Source: Puccinia triticina (Eukaryota > Basidiomycota > Pucciniomycetes > Pucciniales > Pucciniaceae). Taken from it: a DNA stretch of 64,000 bases. Shown here piece by piece: positions 34,030-46,556 of the stretch. The notes beneath the pieces were generated by a model that worked only from the letters and a program-made list of their open reading frames with translations, was not told the DNA's origin and did not search any database. Location of the stretch: assembly GCF_026914185.1 (NCBI RefSeq), contig NC_070565.1:4464001-4528000 (forward strand). The letters are read 5' to 3'. The position numbers and the translations under genes are program-made. Position 1 is the first letter of the stretch, and each line of letters opens with the position of its first letter.

Positions 34030-35479
34030 CTTCGTGACCCAGACACCTGCCCTCATCGGCCGGGCTATCCGACCTCTGTCGATACTTCTCCCCCAATCAT
34101 TTCCAATCTTCCTTGCCGTCGTTTTTCTACATCCTATTCTCTCCATAAATCTAATAACCATTAATGCCCCATTACACGTACACTTGATGTTACTGTTCTG
34201 ATGAGCTGCTGCTACTACTACTACTACATACTCCCGAAGAATATGTGCGTTTCATGATGCCATCCGCACCAACTCGTCTGACTTTTTCTCTTTCGTGCAG
34301 TATCACTCTGGCGGGACATGTCTAGTGATGTATTACTATCCTTATTTCATCTTTCACTCGCATCGGGATGTATCGGAAAGCCCTATCCATCACCTGGGGT
34401 CTTCGCACTCAGCCTCGTCACCCCCCACAACTGCCTCTTTCTTCTTTCTCAGTGCTGGGTTTCTGACACCGTCTCTCTCCATCCCTGGTTCCTGCCCTCC
34501 TGTTTCTCGTTCTTTGGCGTTGGTATTGATTTCTCGTTCATGATACTGCTTCCCTTGATCTTCTCTTTTTGTTGTTATATCTCTCACCCTATTCCTTAAA
34601 TGATATGATATATATAAGGAACATGCCTCTCCTCTCCTCGTACTATATTCATGTTGTTCTTATAGTTGTCTCTTTCCTCCTAACTTATTATCATGATAAA
34701 AAATCGTGCATATTTATTTACACACATTGTTCAAGCTTTCAAAATCTAGGATTGTTGTTCATGTGCGCAAACTATGTATCTCTCTCCATCCAACAGACTT
34801 GCCCCTGACAGCTGCTGGCCACGAGACCCCAAATGGCAAAGATCAACAACGTGCCTATGGATTTTGCTGTGGTGCATGCATGGTCTTTGTCCCAAGAGGC
34901 AGACCTGCTGAATTTGAACCCCAGCACCTTCCTCCCTCTGTGGCTCCTGAGAGAGGCTCATTAAATCGGGTTCGGGGAGATTGCGTTGGAGGCCACTGAA
35001 CTTCTGACAACAGCCAGTGACGTCATCCTGGGCATCTCCCTACGTACAACATGAACAGATCCTGGTGCAGGCTGTTTTGTTTTTTATGGCAGTTTTTCCA
35101 GGCTGTGCCGAGGCCTGCCGGCAGAGTCCAGCACACGGTGAGCCGATGATCGAAGTGTTCGGCCGTTGCGGGGCAAAGGCGAAAGTTGAAAGCTTGTCTT
35201 GCTCGACCAGCCCAGCTTCGGTCAGACCGTGGCGACCGAGATAAGCTTCATTGCATCCCCCCTTTGTCCCTTCATCTGCTTCCTGCTATCCTCGATACCG
35301 ATACTTCAGCCAGCCTCGGTTGCTCGGGAGACCACGCATTCATTGGACGACCAGTGCCAGCTCGATGGGCGAGCCGATCATCAAAGTGCGCACACATCTA
35401 TATATCTCTGTCGTGGTTTGGGGAGCTTGTATGAGGTGCATACCCACGCTTATTGTTTACGCAGAACCTCCAAGCTACG
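34030..35479. other. intergenic region between RhoGAP and PEX11 genes
   Basis: Only short frames were found. A tRNA-like T-arm (GGGGTTCAAATTC on the minus strand near 34915) is present but no A box was convincing. The pyrimidine-rich part at 34080-34600 is probably the 3' region of the RhoGAP gene. Confidence 0.4.
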
Positions 35480-36500
35480 ATGGACCATCTGATCCGGCTG
35501 CTCTCGACTACCTCCGGGGCCGACAAGTCGTTCATGCTCGTCCAGTATTCGGCTATCATCCTCCGAACACTCGCCACTCGCTCGAAAAGCGGCTCGTCCA
35601 ACAAGGCCCTTGTGCTTCGTCTGGCTGCCCTGAGTAAACTCTTATCCGACGCACGAACAACGTTGAGTTTCTTACTTTTTCGGATCACGTTTGCCATATT
35701 CAAAGCTGACTTGGTTTCTTTTGGGGGCGGATTTTGGTGGTATGACTTCGTGAAATTCGTGGTCGCTGGGCAAGATTAGTTATCGACTGTGGGATTTGAT
35801 CTCAATCGTCCAGTGGCTCCGCTCGCTAAATGCTTTACCACCATCAGGCTCGAAGCCAGTGCAAATCGAGCGACTACAAGTGATCTCGATGCTAATATAC
35901 TACCCAGTTGCGTACAGAAGTGTCTTAGTTGGTAGAGAATTGAGGGATGGACATAAAACTGACAAGAGACCGATCGGGATGAAAAAAATTGTTTTGCCCA
36001 GCTTGAACATCTATACTTCCTGGCCTCCAAGGGTGTCCTGCCGCTCTCGCCCCGACTGATCAACAAGGCGGCGTTGTACTCCTGTCGGGCCTGGGCGGCC
36101 TACACGCTCCTGCACTTCTTCCACCTTAGGGAGGAACTCAAGCTGCTGGAGCCCGAGCGGCGCCGGCTTCAGGCCCTCCAGGCTGGCGCCGATTTCGACA
36201 CCCCTCGCAAGCCCAGTCCGGCCGTCGCCGCTTCTCTCCAGGAGATGGAGGGCCGCAGGGCCGCTCTCATCAATGGCTTAATCGTCAACCTTGCTTACAC
36301 GCCCCTCACCCTCCACTGGTGCGTCCCCTCCCCTCACATGTGCAAATTCACGTTCTACAGCTCATCTTCTTTTACAATATTAACCTAGGTCCATGCCAAA
36401 AGGTCTGTATGGCTCCGAACTGATCACCGGAATCTGCGGCTTCGTGGCCGCGGTCGCGCAACTGAGAGCAGGCTGGAAAGCATCCGCTGTCACTCGCTAA
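35480..36500 (+). CDS. PEX11: peroxisomal biogenesis factor 11 (PEX11) family protein (4 exons, 245 aa)
   Basis: Exons 35480-35661, 35780-35906, 36002-36318 and 36389-36500 join in phase to 245 residues. The sequence begins MDHLIRLLSTTSGADKSFML, the amphipathic PEX11 N-terminus that bends the peroxisomal membrane. It continues through SDARTTYRLWDLISIVQWLR, LEHLYFLASKGVLPLSP and NKAALYSCRAWAAYTLLHFF to a final glycine-rich helix, GSELITGICGFVAAVAQLRA. The length and order match fungal PEX11 proteins (about 230-260 aa), which drive peroxisome elongation and division. Introns are 71-118 bases. The second donor, GTTGCG, is unusual but gives the expected protein. The subtype (PEX11C/gamma-like) is inferred from the C-terminal pattern only. 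Confidence 0.85.
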
Positions 36501-37927
36501 TCTAGCTCCCCTAGTCTTTTTTTTTCAGTTTTGGGTGTTCATATTTTGTTTATATTACTTAAGACATTTCCATTTACTCTACATACTACGCTCTTCATTC
36601 TGCTAAACTAGAAAACCAAAAGTCATGTACAACCACTCATCTGCCCATTTTTTCCCGAGAAAAACCAAATAAACGGATGTGATATATATGTAGCTGGAAA
36701 AGATGCTGAATGCAAGCAATCTTGAGGAACCAAATCTTGTAATCACCAGCCTATGCATGGAGTTGGTACCTTGGCTGCATTTTTTCTAGTTTATGGGGTG
36801 TCACTCACCCATGAATACAAGTGATTTCCTGACCTGTAGTTTTTATGAGCTTGTGTGGAGCTTCCGGGTTGGTTCCATTGCTAGGAGAATCCACATTTGT
36901 TCAGTCAAAAGTCAAGTAAAGATACCACAATTTAGCCACGTGGATGGTACTCCACACCGATTGAGACAAAAGTTACATTTGACTGCATGAGCAGCTGAAA
37001 ATCAACTACTGGACCAAAGACTGGGTCTACATTATTCTTGACTTCAAGCACCAATTTTGTGTCACCAAGGTCCAAAGGTGTCTTTTTCCCATTGTTCAAC
37101 AACTTGAAAATAACATGTTACTTTGTTCAAAGGCTGGTAAGATCATCTTTGCTTGTCATTTTTTTGTGATTCAACCAACTGAAATGGGTTTTTATACCTT
37201 CAAGGATTGTACGGGTAAACTTGGTCTCTCCACACCACAAAAGGTGACAGGATCTGACACAACCTTTTTGGGACACCTGGTACTAACAACAAAATCAACA
37301 TACTCAACCACTCTCCATTATTTGATAGTTTATTCAATATTGGATAGTCAGCCACCCATGGTGAGGTTTCAGCTCAGCAGCACTCAACTCAACTCTGGAT
37401 ACTACCTCAGTGATGGCATCTATAAATGACTACAAAAGACTATCTCCTCCATCCAATTTCCCCGTATAATCTTCTGTCACCTTTTCCCCAGCCTTATATC
37501 TAACCCAAAACAAGTCTTTTCAAAAATCCCCTACAGGTATCACCCCAGGTCTTAGAAAATGACCAGGAGAAGTGTATCTCTGGGGCTTCCTGTTTGGTTC
37601 CAGACCTCCTCCCTCAGCCAGCCCCTGCTCCTGTTCCTGCCTTGGCGACCTGTCCAGACGTATTTTTGGACCATTTTACGGAGTGTGTCAGCAGTAGCTC
37701 TTGTTTAGAGAGAAATCTGGCAGGTTTAGGGCTACCAGAAACAAGCCTGCTTTTTTTCTTGATTTTTGTATAACCATCCTGTCATCAAAAATTGTGTGTT
37801 CAAATTTATCTATAGAATGATTTTCATATTTGTCAAGATATTCATCAATTTTTAGTTCTCACCACAGAATCACCCTTTCATCAAGAAGTGTGTTTGCATA
37901 GTTATCTATAAAATGATTTTCTTATTT
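36501..37927. other. intergenic region
   Basis: AT-rich with scattered short frames; one of 104 codons at 37115-37429 is not recognised. No element boundaries were identified. Confidence 0.4.
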
Positions 37928-38838
37928 GTAAAGATCAAAGACTAACACAGTGGTATTTGACGTGTTTTTTGGGACCTTCGAATACTGATTTGTCAAATAT
38001 TCGAGTATTCAGAGATATTTGACGGAAAAACTTCCAAACTACATTAAAAACACCAAAAAATTGTAATTTTTTGGTGTTTTGACTTCTTTTGGCCCATTTC
38101 TGGGCCATAAATTTTTGAGGAGGTCATACGTCAAAAATATCATGGTGCCAAAGACGCTTAGAATATTGCTGGAGGCGTATCTCATAATGGCGGGCGCACT
38201 ATTCAGAGTGCTGGACACACTTTTGATAGTGGCAGACGCACTTTTGATAGTGGTGGACACACTTTTGATAGTGACGGACACACTTTTGATAGTGGTGGAC
38301 GCACTTTTGATAGTGGCAGACGCACTTTTGATAGTGGCAGACGCACTTTTGATAGTGGCGGACGCTGCGTAGCGCGCGCTCTTTTGCGCCCTGCGTGCTT
38401 AGCATTAGCGCAATTGCGCGTATCTGTGCTAACGCTACGCTAAAATCTAAAATGTATCTGTGCTAACGCTATGCTAAAAGCTAAAATAGCTTTGAACCCT
38501 GTGCGCGTAGCGTCAGCGCAGATGTGCGCATAGCGTCAGCGCAGATGCGCACAATTGTGATAACGCTACGCTAAAAAAGAGCGCATTTGCGCTGCGCTGA
38601 ACTACACTAAAAGCTATGGTTAGCGTAGCTGACCCACTTTTGGGCCTTTTCAAACTCATCTGGGGCCTTTGGGCCCCAGAAAAGCTTGCATTGGCCCTCT
38701 ACGCGCCCCTTTGAGCCATTATTTGAATTTATTCGAATATTCGAGCTTAAATTTGCCCAGCCATTATTTGACTCAAATCAAATACAAATACGAATACTCG
38801 AATCGATTTGATTTGATGTGCTAGTCTTTGGTAAAGAT
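37928..38838. mobile_element. hAT-type MITE with perfect 8-bp target duplication
   Basis: The element (37936-38830, 895 bp) starts CAAAGACTAACACA and ends TGTGCTAGTCTTTG. It is flanked on both sides by GTAAAGAT (37928-37935 and 38831-38838). Inner subterminal repeats contain TATTCGAGTATTCG-type words. It carries a 21-bp minisatellite and a block of GCTAACGCT words, but no transposase, so it is non-autonomous. Confidence 0.85.
38204..38365 (+). repeat. 21-bp minisatellite (7-8 copies)
   Basis: The unit CACTTTTGATAGTGGYRGAC repeats head to tail with few changes. Because 21 is a multiple of 3, frames stay open on both strands, giving repetitive frames (LLIVADA/LLIVVDT type) that I do not regard as genes. 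It lies inside the hAT-type MITE. Confidence 0.9.
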
Positions 38839-40525
38839 ATTGAATCTTCATTGTTCACCAGAGACCAGGCTCTTGTGGGGATCACCTGAGCATTGTGCAA
38901 ATAATTCCTGGTTTAGTAGGCTTGTGAACAGGATTTTTTGGAAGCTACAGTGTTTATGTTGTGCTCTTGGGAGAATCACACACCAACATGTCAAGCTCTA
39001 AGACAACATTCAGATGGGGCACCACATTGGGTGATACAAGGATCAGTAAAGATGGCTTCTGGGTCCTGGCATGCAAATTTAATTGCCTGGTCACAATTGA
39101 TCATTGGAAAAGTGGCAAGTGCGGAAACGCGTAATTAAGGCTTGTAAAGAAATAAATTACCAGAAGATCAATTTTCATGGGGCGCGGACCACCAAGCTTA
39201 GCAAAGCCTCTCTGGAGAAGGGCCCCACAGGGTCTCTGCCTCATAAACACAAGAAGAGTGACTGGCAAAGTTTGGCTGACAACACGTGCCTAAGAAAAGT
39301 CTCTTGGTGAGAGACCAAAATTCAGCCCTGTAGGATCTCCAGGGTGGTCTGGATATAGGGGATGAGATCAATGAACAAACACAATGTGGTAAAAATCAAA
39401 TCATTTGGCAATAATTGAGAAAATAAGACAGTTTCAGATTGAGAATAGGACAGCTAAGTTTACATCTGAGATTTTAGAAACTCTGCTGACATATTGCTAT
39501 GCTGATATCACTAATTTTTAGTTCAAAGCCTCAGCACTGTGGAGGGAAATGATTCTGCTGTTTACTTGCTGACATGAATAAAATTACAGATAAATTTTAC
39601 ATCTTCTTTTACATAGTTTGCTGAGGCATTGGTAGAGTTGCTAAAACCTCAGATGAGAACTGTACTAATAAATACCAAAGCAGTGGCTTCACAGCCACAC
39701 TCTGCTGTCGATTGGGCTATCACATGTAACCACCAAAGGTGAAACTCATACTTTACATGTATCATGTATCATGAGGTATTGTATCAAAACATACATATTT
39801 TTGTGTATCTGTTATCCAATACAATACACATTATTTTTGGAAATCATATCAGACTGCCTGCAAGAAGGTAGGCTCCACTTCCATCATGTTGATCCTTTGT
39901 TGGGGTGCTCATTTGTAGGTGCTACAGGACCTTGAAACCAAAATACAACAAAATAACACAAAAAACCTGGTCTTCTCAGGCCGCAACCCCCAATTTACAC
40001 ATACATACAGTTGCGCGCAGCATTCCACTATACAAGTTTTTGGGCCGGTCCCAAATGTTGGGGCCCAAAACCTGGAAAAAATACAGTTTTTTCACATATT
40101 TTTGTGTGGCTGGGACATGGTATGGTGTCCCAGCTATGGTTTTAGACCCACAAGGCACTCCTGAAAGCACTGAATGACAGTTTCTGCCTTCCTGTGTGGG
40201 TTTAGTGCCCAACCACAAGGCATAAGTATGGGTTTAGGACCCCATACATATGTACTTATGCCCGTATTTGGAGGTGGGTCCCAAATATGGTCCGTGAGCA
40301 GAAAAAATAAAAATTGGCTGGACCAAATTGGTTGCCACTTTAGATTTGGAATCTACACACTCTGTAGACTCCAAAATATACTCTTATAGAGTGCTTGACC
40401 CCCAACCCAGTCGGGGTTTTCCCCCGCGTAGCCCAACAAGTTTTGTGGGCAGCTCTGTACAGTAGAATGCCGCGCGCAACTCAAGCTTAACTAAGCCAAT
40501 ACTTGTGGTGAGCGGGTCTGGGCGG
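38839..40525. other. intergenic region
   Basis: No gene recognised. AT-rich, with several short frames and no clear inverted repeats. Confidence 0.35.
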
Positions 40526-41362
40526 TGTGAGAATGAAAGCTGGTTAGTTGGTGGAAAATGTCCGCTGACCGCCTCCTTTGAGAATATTAGTGTCCGGGCT
40601 GTGTGATTGTTGGTAACTCGGCTCTGCACTGCTACTTTCCGCTAGCCTTCAGCGCTCCTCTACTGAGCCTGATCTATAGCGTAATAATCCGCAAGTGACT
40701 CTCAAAGTAAAGATAAGATCCCGAGAATCTCCTAATAACTCTAGTACGACCGTAGTTGTAAGTACAAAAATGAGTCCTCCATAAGTAATCGGAATGATAG
40801 GATAATTTAAGAGAGAAAAATCCCTCCCCCCCCCTTTTTCCATCCTTCCCTCCACGCACATCGCCGTTCCCAGCCAATCCCACACAAGTCCTCCAGCTCC
40901 GCCTGCTATCCCACTCATCACTCTCCCAGACTCCGCTCCTCTCCAACGCTTGTCCTCCCACCGTCCTCTGTCTAGCCCCCGTCAGTTGTTCTCTTGCCAC
41001 CGCCTCCACCCCGGTTCCACCTGCTGGTGGATCCCGATTTGGCTGTCGTGACTCACCCGCTGACGCGCCGCTGCTACCAGTCCACGTGTGTAGTCCCGCG
41101 GCAGTCCAGCCCTGTCTTTTCCGCTCCAATCCGAATACCCAATCCTAAATCCGCAACCCGCAACCCGCAATCCGCAATCCGTGCATTCCAGTCCGCGTGT
41201 GAATTTCCATAAGCTTTCTTAGCGTGCTTTCCTGACCTCATCCTCAGTGCTTATGTCACCGGAATGCACTCTGCCTGAGCGGCTTTGTGCATTCCCCGCC
41301 CGCGCTATCCCCGCGTGGACATTCTACCGCGCTCACCTATATAAATCACCACATCCGCCACA
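40526..41362 (-). repeat. 3' LTR of the Ty3/gypsy element
   Basis: It is 837 bp and on the minus strand begins TGTGGCGGATGTGG and ends TTCATTCTCACA, giving TG...CA termini. TATA-like ATTTATATAGG lies about 20 bases from its start. It is homologous along its length to the solo LTR at 26691-27580, and its last 95 bp match 52257-52351. Confidence 0.8.
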
Positions 41363-41726
41363 GTTTTGAAGTCCTGCCCCCAGGATCTTCCCACACATTC
41401 GCCCTTTTTTTTTTATACCCTTTCACCGTAACACAATCCAGAAAGAAACCGTAATCCATGAGAGAGAAAAATCAAAGAAACCGCAATCCACGAGAGAAAA
41501 ACCAGAGAAGCCGCAATCCACAATAGAAAATTCCGCAAGGTACCTGGTCCGCCCCAGAAGGATTTTCCGCACAAAAATCCCCATACCCCGCACCTAGAAA
41601 TACAGATAGACAACAAGCCAGTGAAACGTGTAACAAAACTGAAACCGAACTCTATAGGATAACAAACATTCTGGGGTGGCTATGTAACCTGGCTGTAGAC
41701 CAGATAGCGCACCCCCTCACCAATAA

Positions 41727-44700
41727 TCACTTGTGGCTTTTGCCTGCCACGGCTTTCCCCGCCCCAGCCTTTTTACCGCTGTCCCCAGCAGTCCGCAAAC
41801 GCCAACTCCGTCGCAATGGCGGAGGTGCCTGATCTGCACCGTCCCCTTCCGACACAGCTTCCAAACCAGAATCTTCTTTGCTAGACACCGCACCATCTGA
41901 GCTCGCCAAAGACAAGGCGTCCCTTGGAACCTGAACCTCCTCCTCAGAGTCATCCGATTCCGCGATCTGATTGAAATCTGTAGAACCCTGCGCATAAAAC
42001 CACTTGACATGCGTTGCCGCCGCCCGCCGCTTCAGAAGCGTCCCGTCCAGTTCTTCCAACTCATAACTTCCACCAGGAAATTGCGACACGATGCAATAAG
42101 GGCCATTCCATTGGTTAGCAAACAGCTTGCCCCACTGAGACTCGAGGCTGCGATTGTAAAGAAGAACCAATTCCCCCTTGCGGAGAGAATCCCGCAAGCA
42201 ATGAGAAAACCGACAATCCCAATACCGGACCGCCTTAGCACGACTCTCCTTGAGGGCCGCCGCCGCCTTTGCAATAACTGAATCCCGCCGCAACAGCTGC
42301 TCCGCTCGCGCCAAAAGCAAGTCGTCCGCCAATTTAACTTTCCACCAGTCTACTGCCAGATACGTGAAAATTTCTATATCTACCGGCAAGACCGGCTGGC
42401 ACCCAAACAACATCTCGTACGGCAAATACCCCGTCGTCCGCTTAGTGGAAATCCGATCTGCAAACAAAACAGCGGGCAAATACTGCTGCCACTTCTTACC
42501 GTCTTCGCCGCACAGTTTCACCAGAGCGCTCTTGATTGGCTGATGGCCACGCTAAACCATTCCCGCACCCTCTGGATAGTACTCCGTCACTTTGCCAAAC
42601 TTAGCGCCACACGACTCCACCAATTTCCGCAAGCCGCCACGGAATTCCGCTCCGCCATCCACAGTGATAAGTCACACACTTCTGAACCGTGCAAACCATT
42701 CTTCCTCCAAAAACTGTTTTACCTTCGCCGCTGTAAGATTCACCAGCGGCCGCGCCTCCACCCAACCGGAAAGGTCATCCCGTGCCACGATTAGGTACTT
42801 GAATTTTCCCGCTTTGATGTGCACCGCGTCCATAGATATCCTACTGAATAACGTGTCCGCTTCCGTAGGTTTTCCGATCTCTTTAGGCAGACGTAGACTA
42901 CGCCTCTGGCACTGTTCGTAACTCCGCACCCATTGTCGCACGCTCCTTGTAATACCCAGCCACCAAAACCGCGACTGAACTTGCCGTCTGGTTTCCGCTT
43001 CGCCTTGATGTCCTAACTCCTTGTGTAGACTCCGCAGGACAGCTTCTTGGTCAATGCGCCGCGTCACCACCACCAGGTGTACCGGCGCACTCCGACGCCA
43101 TAGCTGGCCCTCATGCACGAAGAAATTCGCCGCCTTACGCTTGATCCAACACTGAACCGTCGGCCCAATTCCCGCAGGATAGCGAAGAGTCGTCAGAAAC
43201 ACCACCAAGTACTTGTACCTTGTCGTCTGAGTCACTGGCAAGCCTCCGCCCTCCTCCGCGACCGCGTCCTTTGCCATTCGCACATCAAGAATCCGCCGCT
43301 CCACATCCAACTGTTCCGCCAGTGCAAATCAATCCTCGTCGTCACCCAGCGGAATGCGGGAAAGCGCGTCCGGTAACGTGAACGCCTTGCCCGGCACGTG
43401 CAGCACTTCAAAAGAAAACAACTGCAAGAATGCCACCCACCGCGTCATAGGGGCATTAGGCAATGACAGACAGTTGATCATCCGCACCAATGCCTCTGCA
43501 TTGACCAGTAATTTGAAATAGACGCCCCACAGCATGTGTTGCAATATCCGCACAATTTTAGCCACTCCACACAACTCCAGCTTTGGCTGGGAATACCGCG
43601 ATTCCACATCTGTAAACGTCACCGATTCATACAGCACGGGCCAATCCTTCCCGTCCTCTTCCTGGGTGAGTACTCTGCCCGCACCAAACTCACTTGAGTC
43701 CACTGCCAAACAAATTCCGCCATTATTGTAGTCAAGTTCCTTTAACAAAATCTTTTGGCCTACTATGTCCTTCAGCATTGCGAACACCTCGTCACATTCT
43801 TGGGTCCAGTTCCATTCTGTATTCTTGCGTGTCAATCTCCGCATCGGACTTGCAATTTCCGCAAACCTCTCGATGAACATGCACACGGAAATACATAACC
43901 CAAGGAACTGCAGGATATGGGACACCGTACGTGGCTTTGGCCAATCCAGTATCTTGTTCCACTTAGGTTCCGCGACCCGCCGTCCGTCTTTAGACACCTC
44001 GTGCCCTAGTACCTTCAGCGCCGGTACACAAACCACAAACTTCTTCCCTGAAACCGTAAGGCCCGCTTCCTCGATCCAAAACAGAACCCGCTCCAAAGCC
44101 ACTGCGTATTCCCAGATAAACCGACAAATATTAGGGTTTTCCGCCAACGCCGCTCCGCTGTAGTCACTCCTCGGTCCTTTTATGGCCGCATCATCAATAA
44201 ATATCTGCGCCGTGTGAGGTAAATCATCCTGAAGGATCCAGGACATCTGCACCTGATACACCGCCACCAAATTCATAGCCCCCTGCGGAAGCCGAGTAAG
44301 CTGCAAACGTCCCAATTGCGTCTTGAACGCCGTCAGCGGCCTTGACTCCGCATGCAATTCCCTCTGTTTGTATCCGCCCATCACGTCCACCAGACCATAG
44401 CAAACCCGCCCCGCCATAGTGTCAATGAACTCCTCTATGCGTGGCGGCAATCCAGCGTCCCGTATTGTGAGCAAATTAAGCCGTTGCAAGTCGTGCACAA
44501 TCTGCAGACTCTTCTTGTCCTGCTTAATTACCGCAAAGATCGGACTAGAATAGCCGGAGCATGATTGCTCATACAACCCCGTCCGCAACCGTTCCCGCAC
44601 CAGTTCCGTCATCTCTCCAGGAATCACCGCCGGTATAGGAATGGGCCGTATCTGCCATGGCTCATGCGGAACCGTGGGTATTTGATAAGGATCCCCAATA

Positions 44701-44990
44701 CTCCGCTTGAGTAAACCCCAATCTTTGGGTCCAAACAACAACACCTTTTCCCGCAACGTAATGGCTTCTGCCAACAAGTGGAACTCCTCCTTGTGAAGCC
44801 ATTCCGGTGGCCCAAAGTTGAGACTGGCCATCCGTTCCGCCATAATCCGCTTCGTCTGCTCGAACCTTGGCGGAACCCGGTGAAGAGGTGTCTTGAACGG
44901 ATCCCGGCTCCACTTGATCTCCCTCAATGGTGGGTTGAGCTCCTGCGGCATTGCCAAATTCTACGGCCGCACCTTCTTCGCCATTGGTTT
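41727..44990 (-). pseudogene. pol: pol: reverse transcriptase, RNase H and integrase with in-frame stops
   Basis: One frame runs from about 44990 to 41727. The RT part shows SGYSSPIFAVIKQDK, VDVMGGYKQRELHAESRPLT, LPQGAMN and the active-site box IFIDDA (the YxDD equivalent). RNase H begins at LAVDSSEFGAG and ends at a typical FEVLHVPGKAFTLPDALSR. The integrase shows HKELGHQGEAETRRQ, where the zinc site has lost one cysteine (SYEQC instead of CxxC). ISMDAVHIKAG follows with the first aspartate, then VDGGAEF with the second. Stops interrupt the frame at 43329-43331 (TGA), 42672-42674 (TGA) and 42552-42554 (TAG), with another TAG upstream near 44965. The 42552 TAG sits between GMV and RGH, where related integrases have the catalytic glutamate. 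The C-terminal tail is acidic and serine-rich, without an obvious chromodomain. Confidence 0.85.
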
Positions 44991-46034
44991 ATACCTCCCA
45001 CCGTTGACTCGCCCCATTCTTGCTTCTCCGTTGTTGCCGATTGTCCTAGCCACAATCAAACCCCTGCGCGGACGTCTCATTTCGCTCATGACCGTGGCAC
45101 AATGGTAGGGCTTTGTAGACAACCGACTCGGAAGTGCATACTTGGGAGGACTTACTTGTACACTACTCGCCTCCGCTGCGCAGTTCCCAATTTCCGCACC
45201 AACTTTTCCGCTCCCCGCTTGTCATTCGTTCCTGTCCCAGAGTCACAGCTCACCACAGTGGCGCTGTGGTAGTGCTTTGATCCTTCCACACTCAGAGATT
45301 CACACAATGGAAGGCTCAATTTGGTATTGACTCGCCTCTCCGTCCTTTCGCCAATACCCTCCCGCTTCTTAAATGTTGACCGTCCAGGCTGAGTCAAAGC
45401 TTCCTCCGCCCGGATAGCTCGGCCGACAACTAAAAATCCTCCGCGGGAGGCTCCGCACAGTGATGCGGTGCCCCATTGCCCACCTCCGTCACCCAATCTC
45501 CGCTTTGAGGCTGGCAGATGATCGTCTTGTACTGCTTCTCGTGAGTCCCTTCCACCCGCATCACTTCCTCTTGCCTTGCGGGGCAGAAGCGCAATTGCGC
45601 TCAAAAAGCAAAGAGAGCCGGTCTACCAAGAATGATCTCATGAGACCTAGTTGTTGGAATTTCACAGCTTGTTCTCTTCCTTCTCCGCTCCTCCATCTGT
45701 CACACTCTTTCCTTTCCCTGCAGATGCATATGCATTTCATCTTCTGTCCCACAACCTGGCCCCTAGTTGCAATAGGTTATATATCACTAACATAGATAGA
45801 ATAAAAAATCATAAGTCCTCTGCGCCTTTTCCCTGAGACCAATGAGTCTCTTGTAGTGCGGAGCTTTTTTCCTCCCCACAAGCTAGCAGTCTAGCCCCTT
45901 TTTGGGCTTCTTTGTTCCTCTCTCCCAGCCGCAAGCTTTTTTCCTTGGGCCGTTGTTCCCTCCTCCCTCCGACTCGAAGGCATCATTTCATCACTAGTCA
46001 CCAAGAACAATAACTTCTTGACCACTTTCGCCAC

Positions 46035-46553
46035 CTACACGGTCTCCGCTTCCGCTATCCCGTCCACTTCACAAGTAAACCCACCCATTGTGCAGATTTT
46101 TATGTGAGTTTTCCGCAGCACCAAGTTGGCCTCCGTCGCCAAATCCACCAGGAGAATGTTGATCATAGACCCCGTGTTGATCATGGCCCATTTAGTGACG
46201 TTACCTACCCTCATACTCACGTATCCCAGTGGGCAGGACAGGGCCGTAGATGGTAGGATGGGAAGTGAATCCAGCGAGTGTCCAAACTCCGCACACTTAA
46301 CCTCCGCCGTTTCCGCGTTAGTGGTGACAGCCGTTGCTGCTGGCTTCCTTTCCCCTGACGCCTCTTTCAACACACTGATCATCTCATCCGCCATCACCGG
46401 GGAAATTGCTGCCAGCTCCCTCAAGGTAAGGGCTACTGTGGTTTCCGCGCCCATTGCTCGCCGTGCAACCTCTCCCGCCTTTTTCTTGTTGCCCCCCGTC
46501 ATTGGAGCTACCGGAAGTGTCAGCTGGCTACTACGGCAGAGCCACCGTGACAT
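46035..46553 (-). pseudogene. protease-region fragment of the Ty3/gypsy element
   Basis: The frame contains LPSTALSCPLGYVSMRVGN, then MINTGSMINILLVDLA, where retroviral-type aspartic proteases have a D-[ST]-G triad. Here the aspartate position reads asparagine, so the active site is probably lost. The 5' part of the frame continues the gag-pro linker. It starts directly beside the ~4-kb insertion, and the stop at 46035 separates it from the RT frame. Confidence 0.65.
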
Positions 46554-46556
46554 AGA

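Noticed and set aside
34870..34965. tRNA gene on the minus strand
   Set aside because: Only a B-box-like word is present, with no convincing A box or stems.
38079..38405. Repetitive frames on both strands
   Set aside because: They come from the 21-bp minisatellite, whose unit length is a multiple of three.
45152..45604. 150-codon minus-strand frame between protease and RT
   Set aside because: No protease or RT motif and arginine/glycine-rich composition; probably an off-frame reading of decayed pol.
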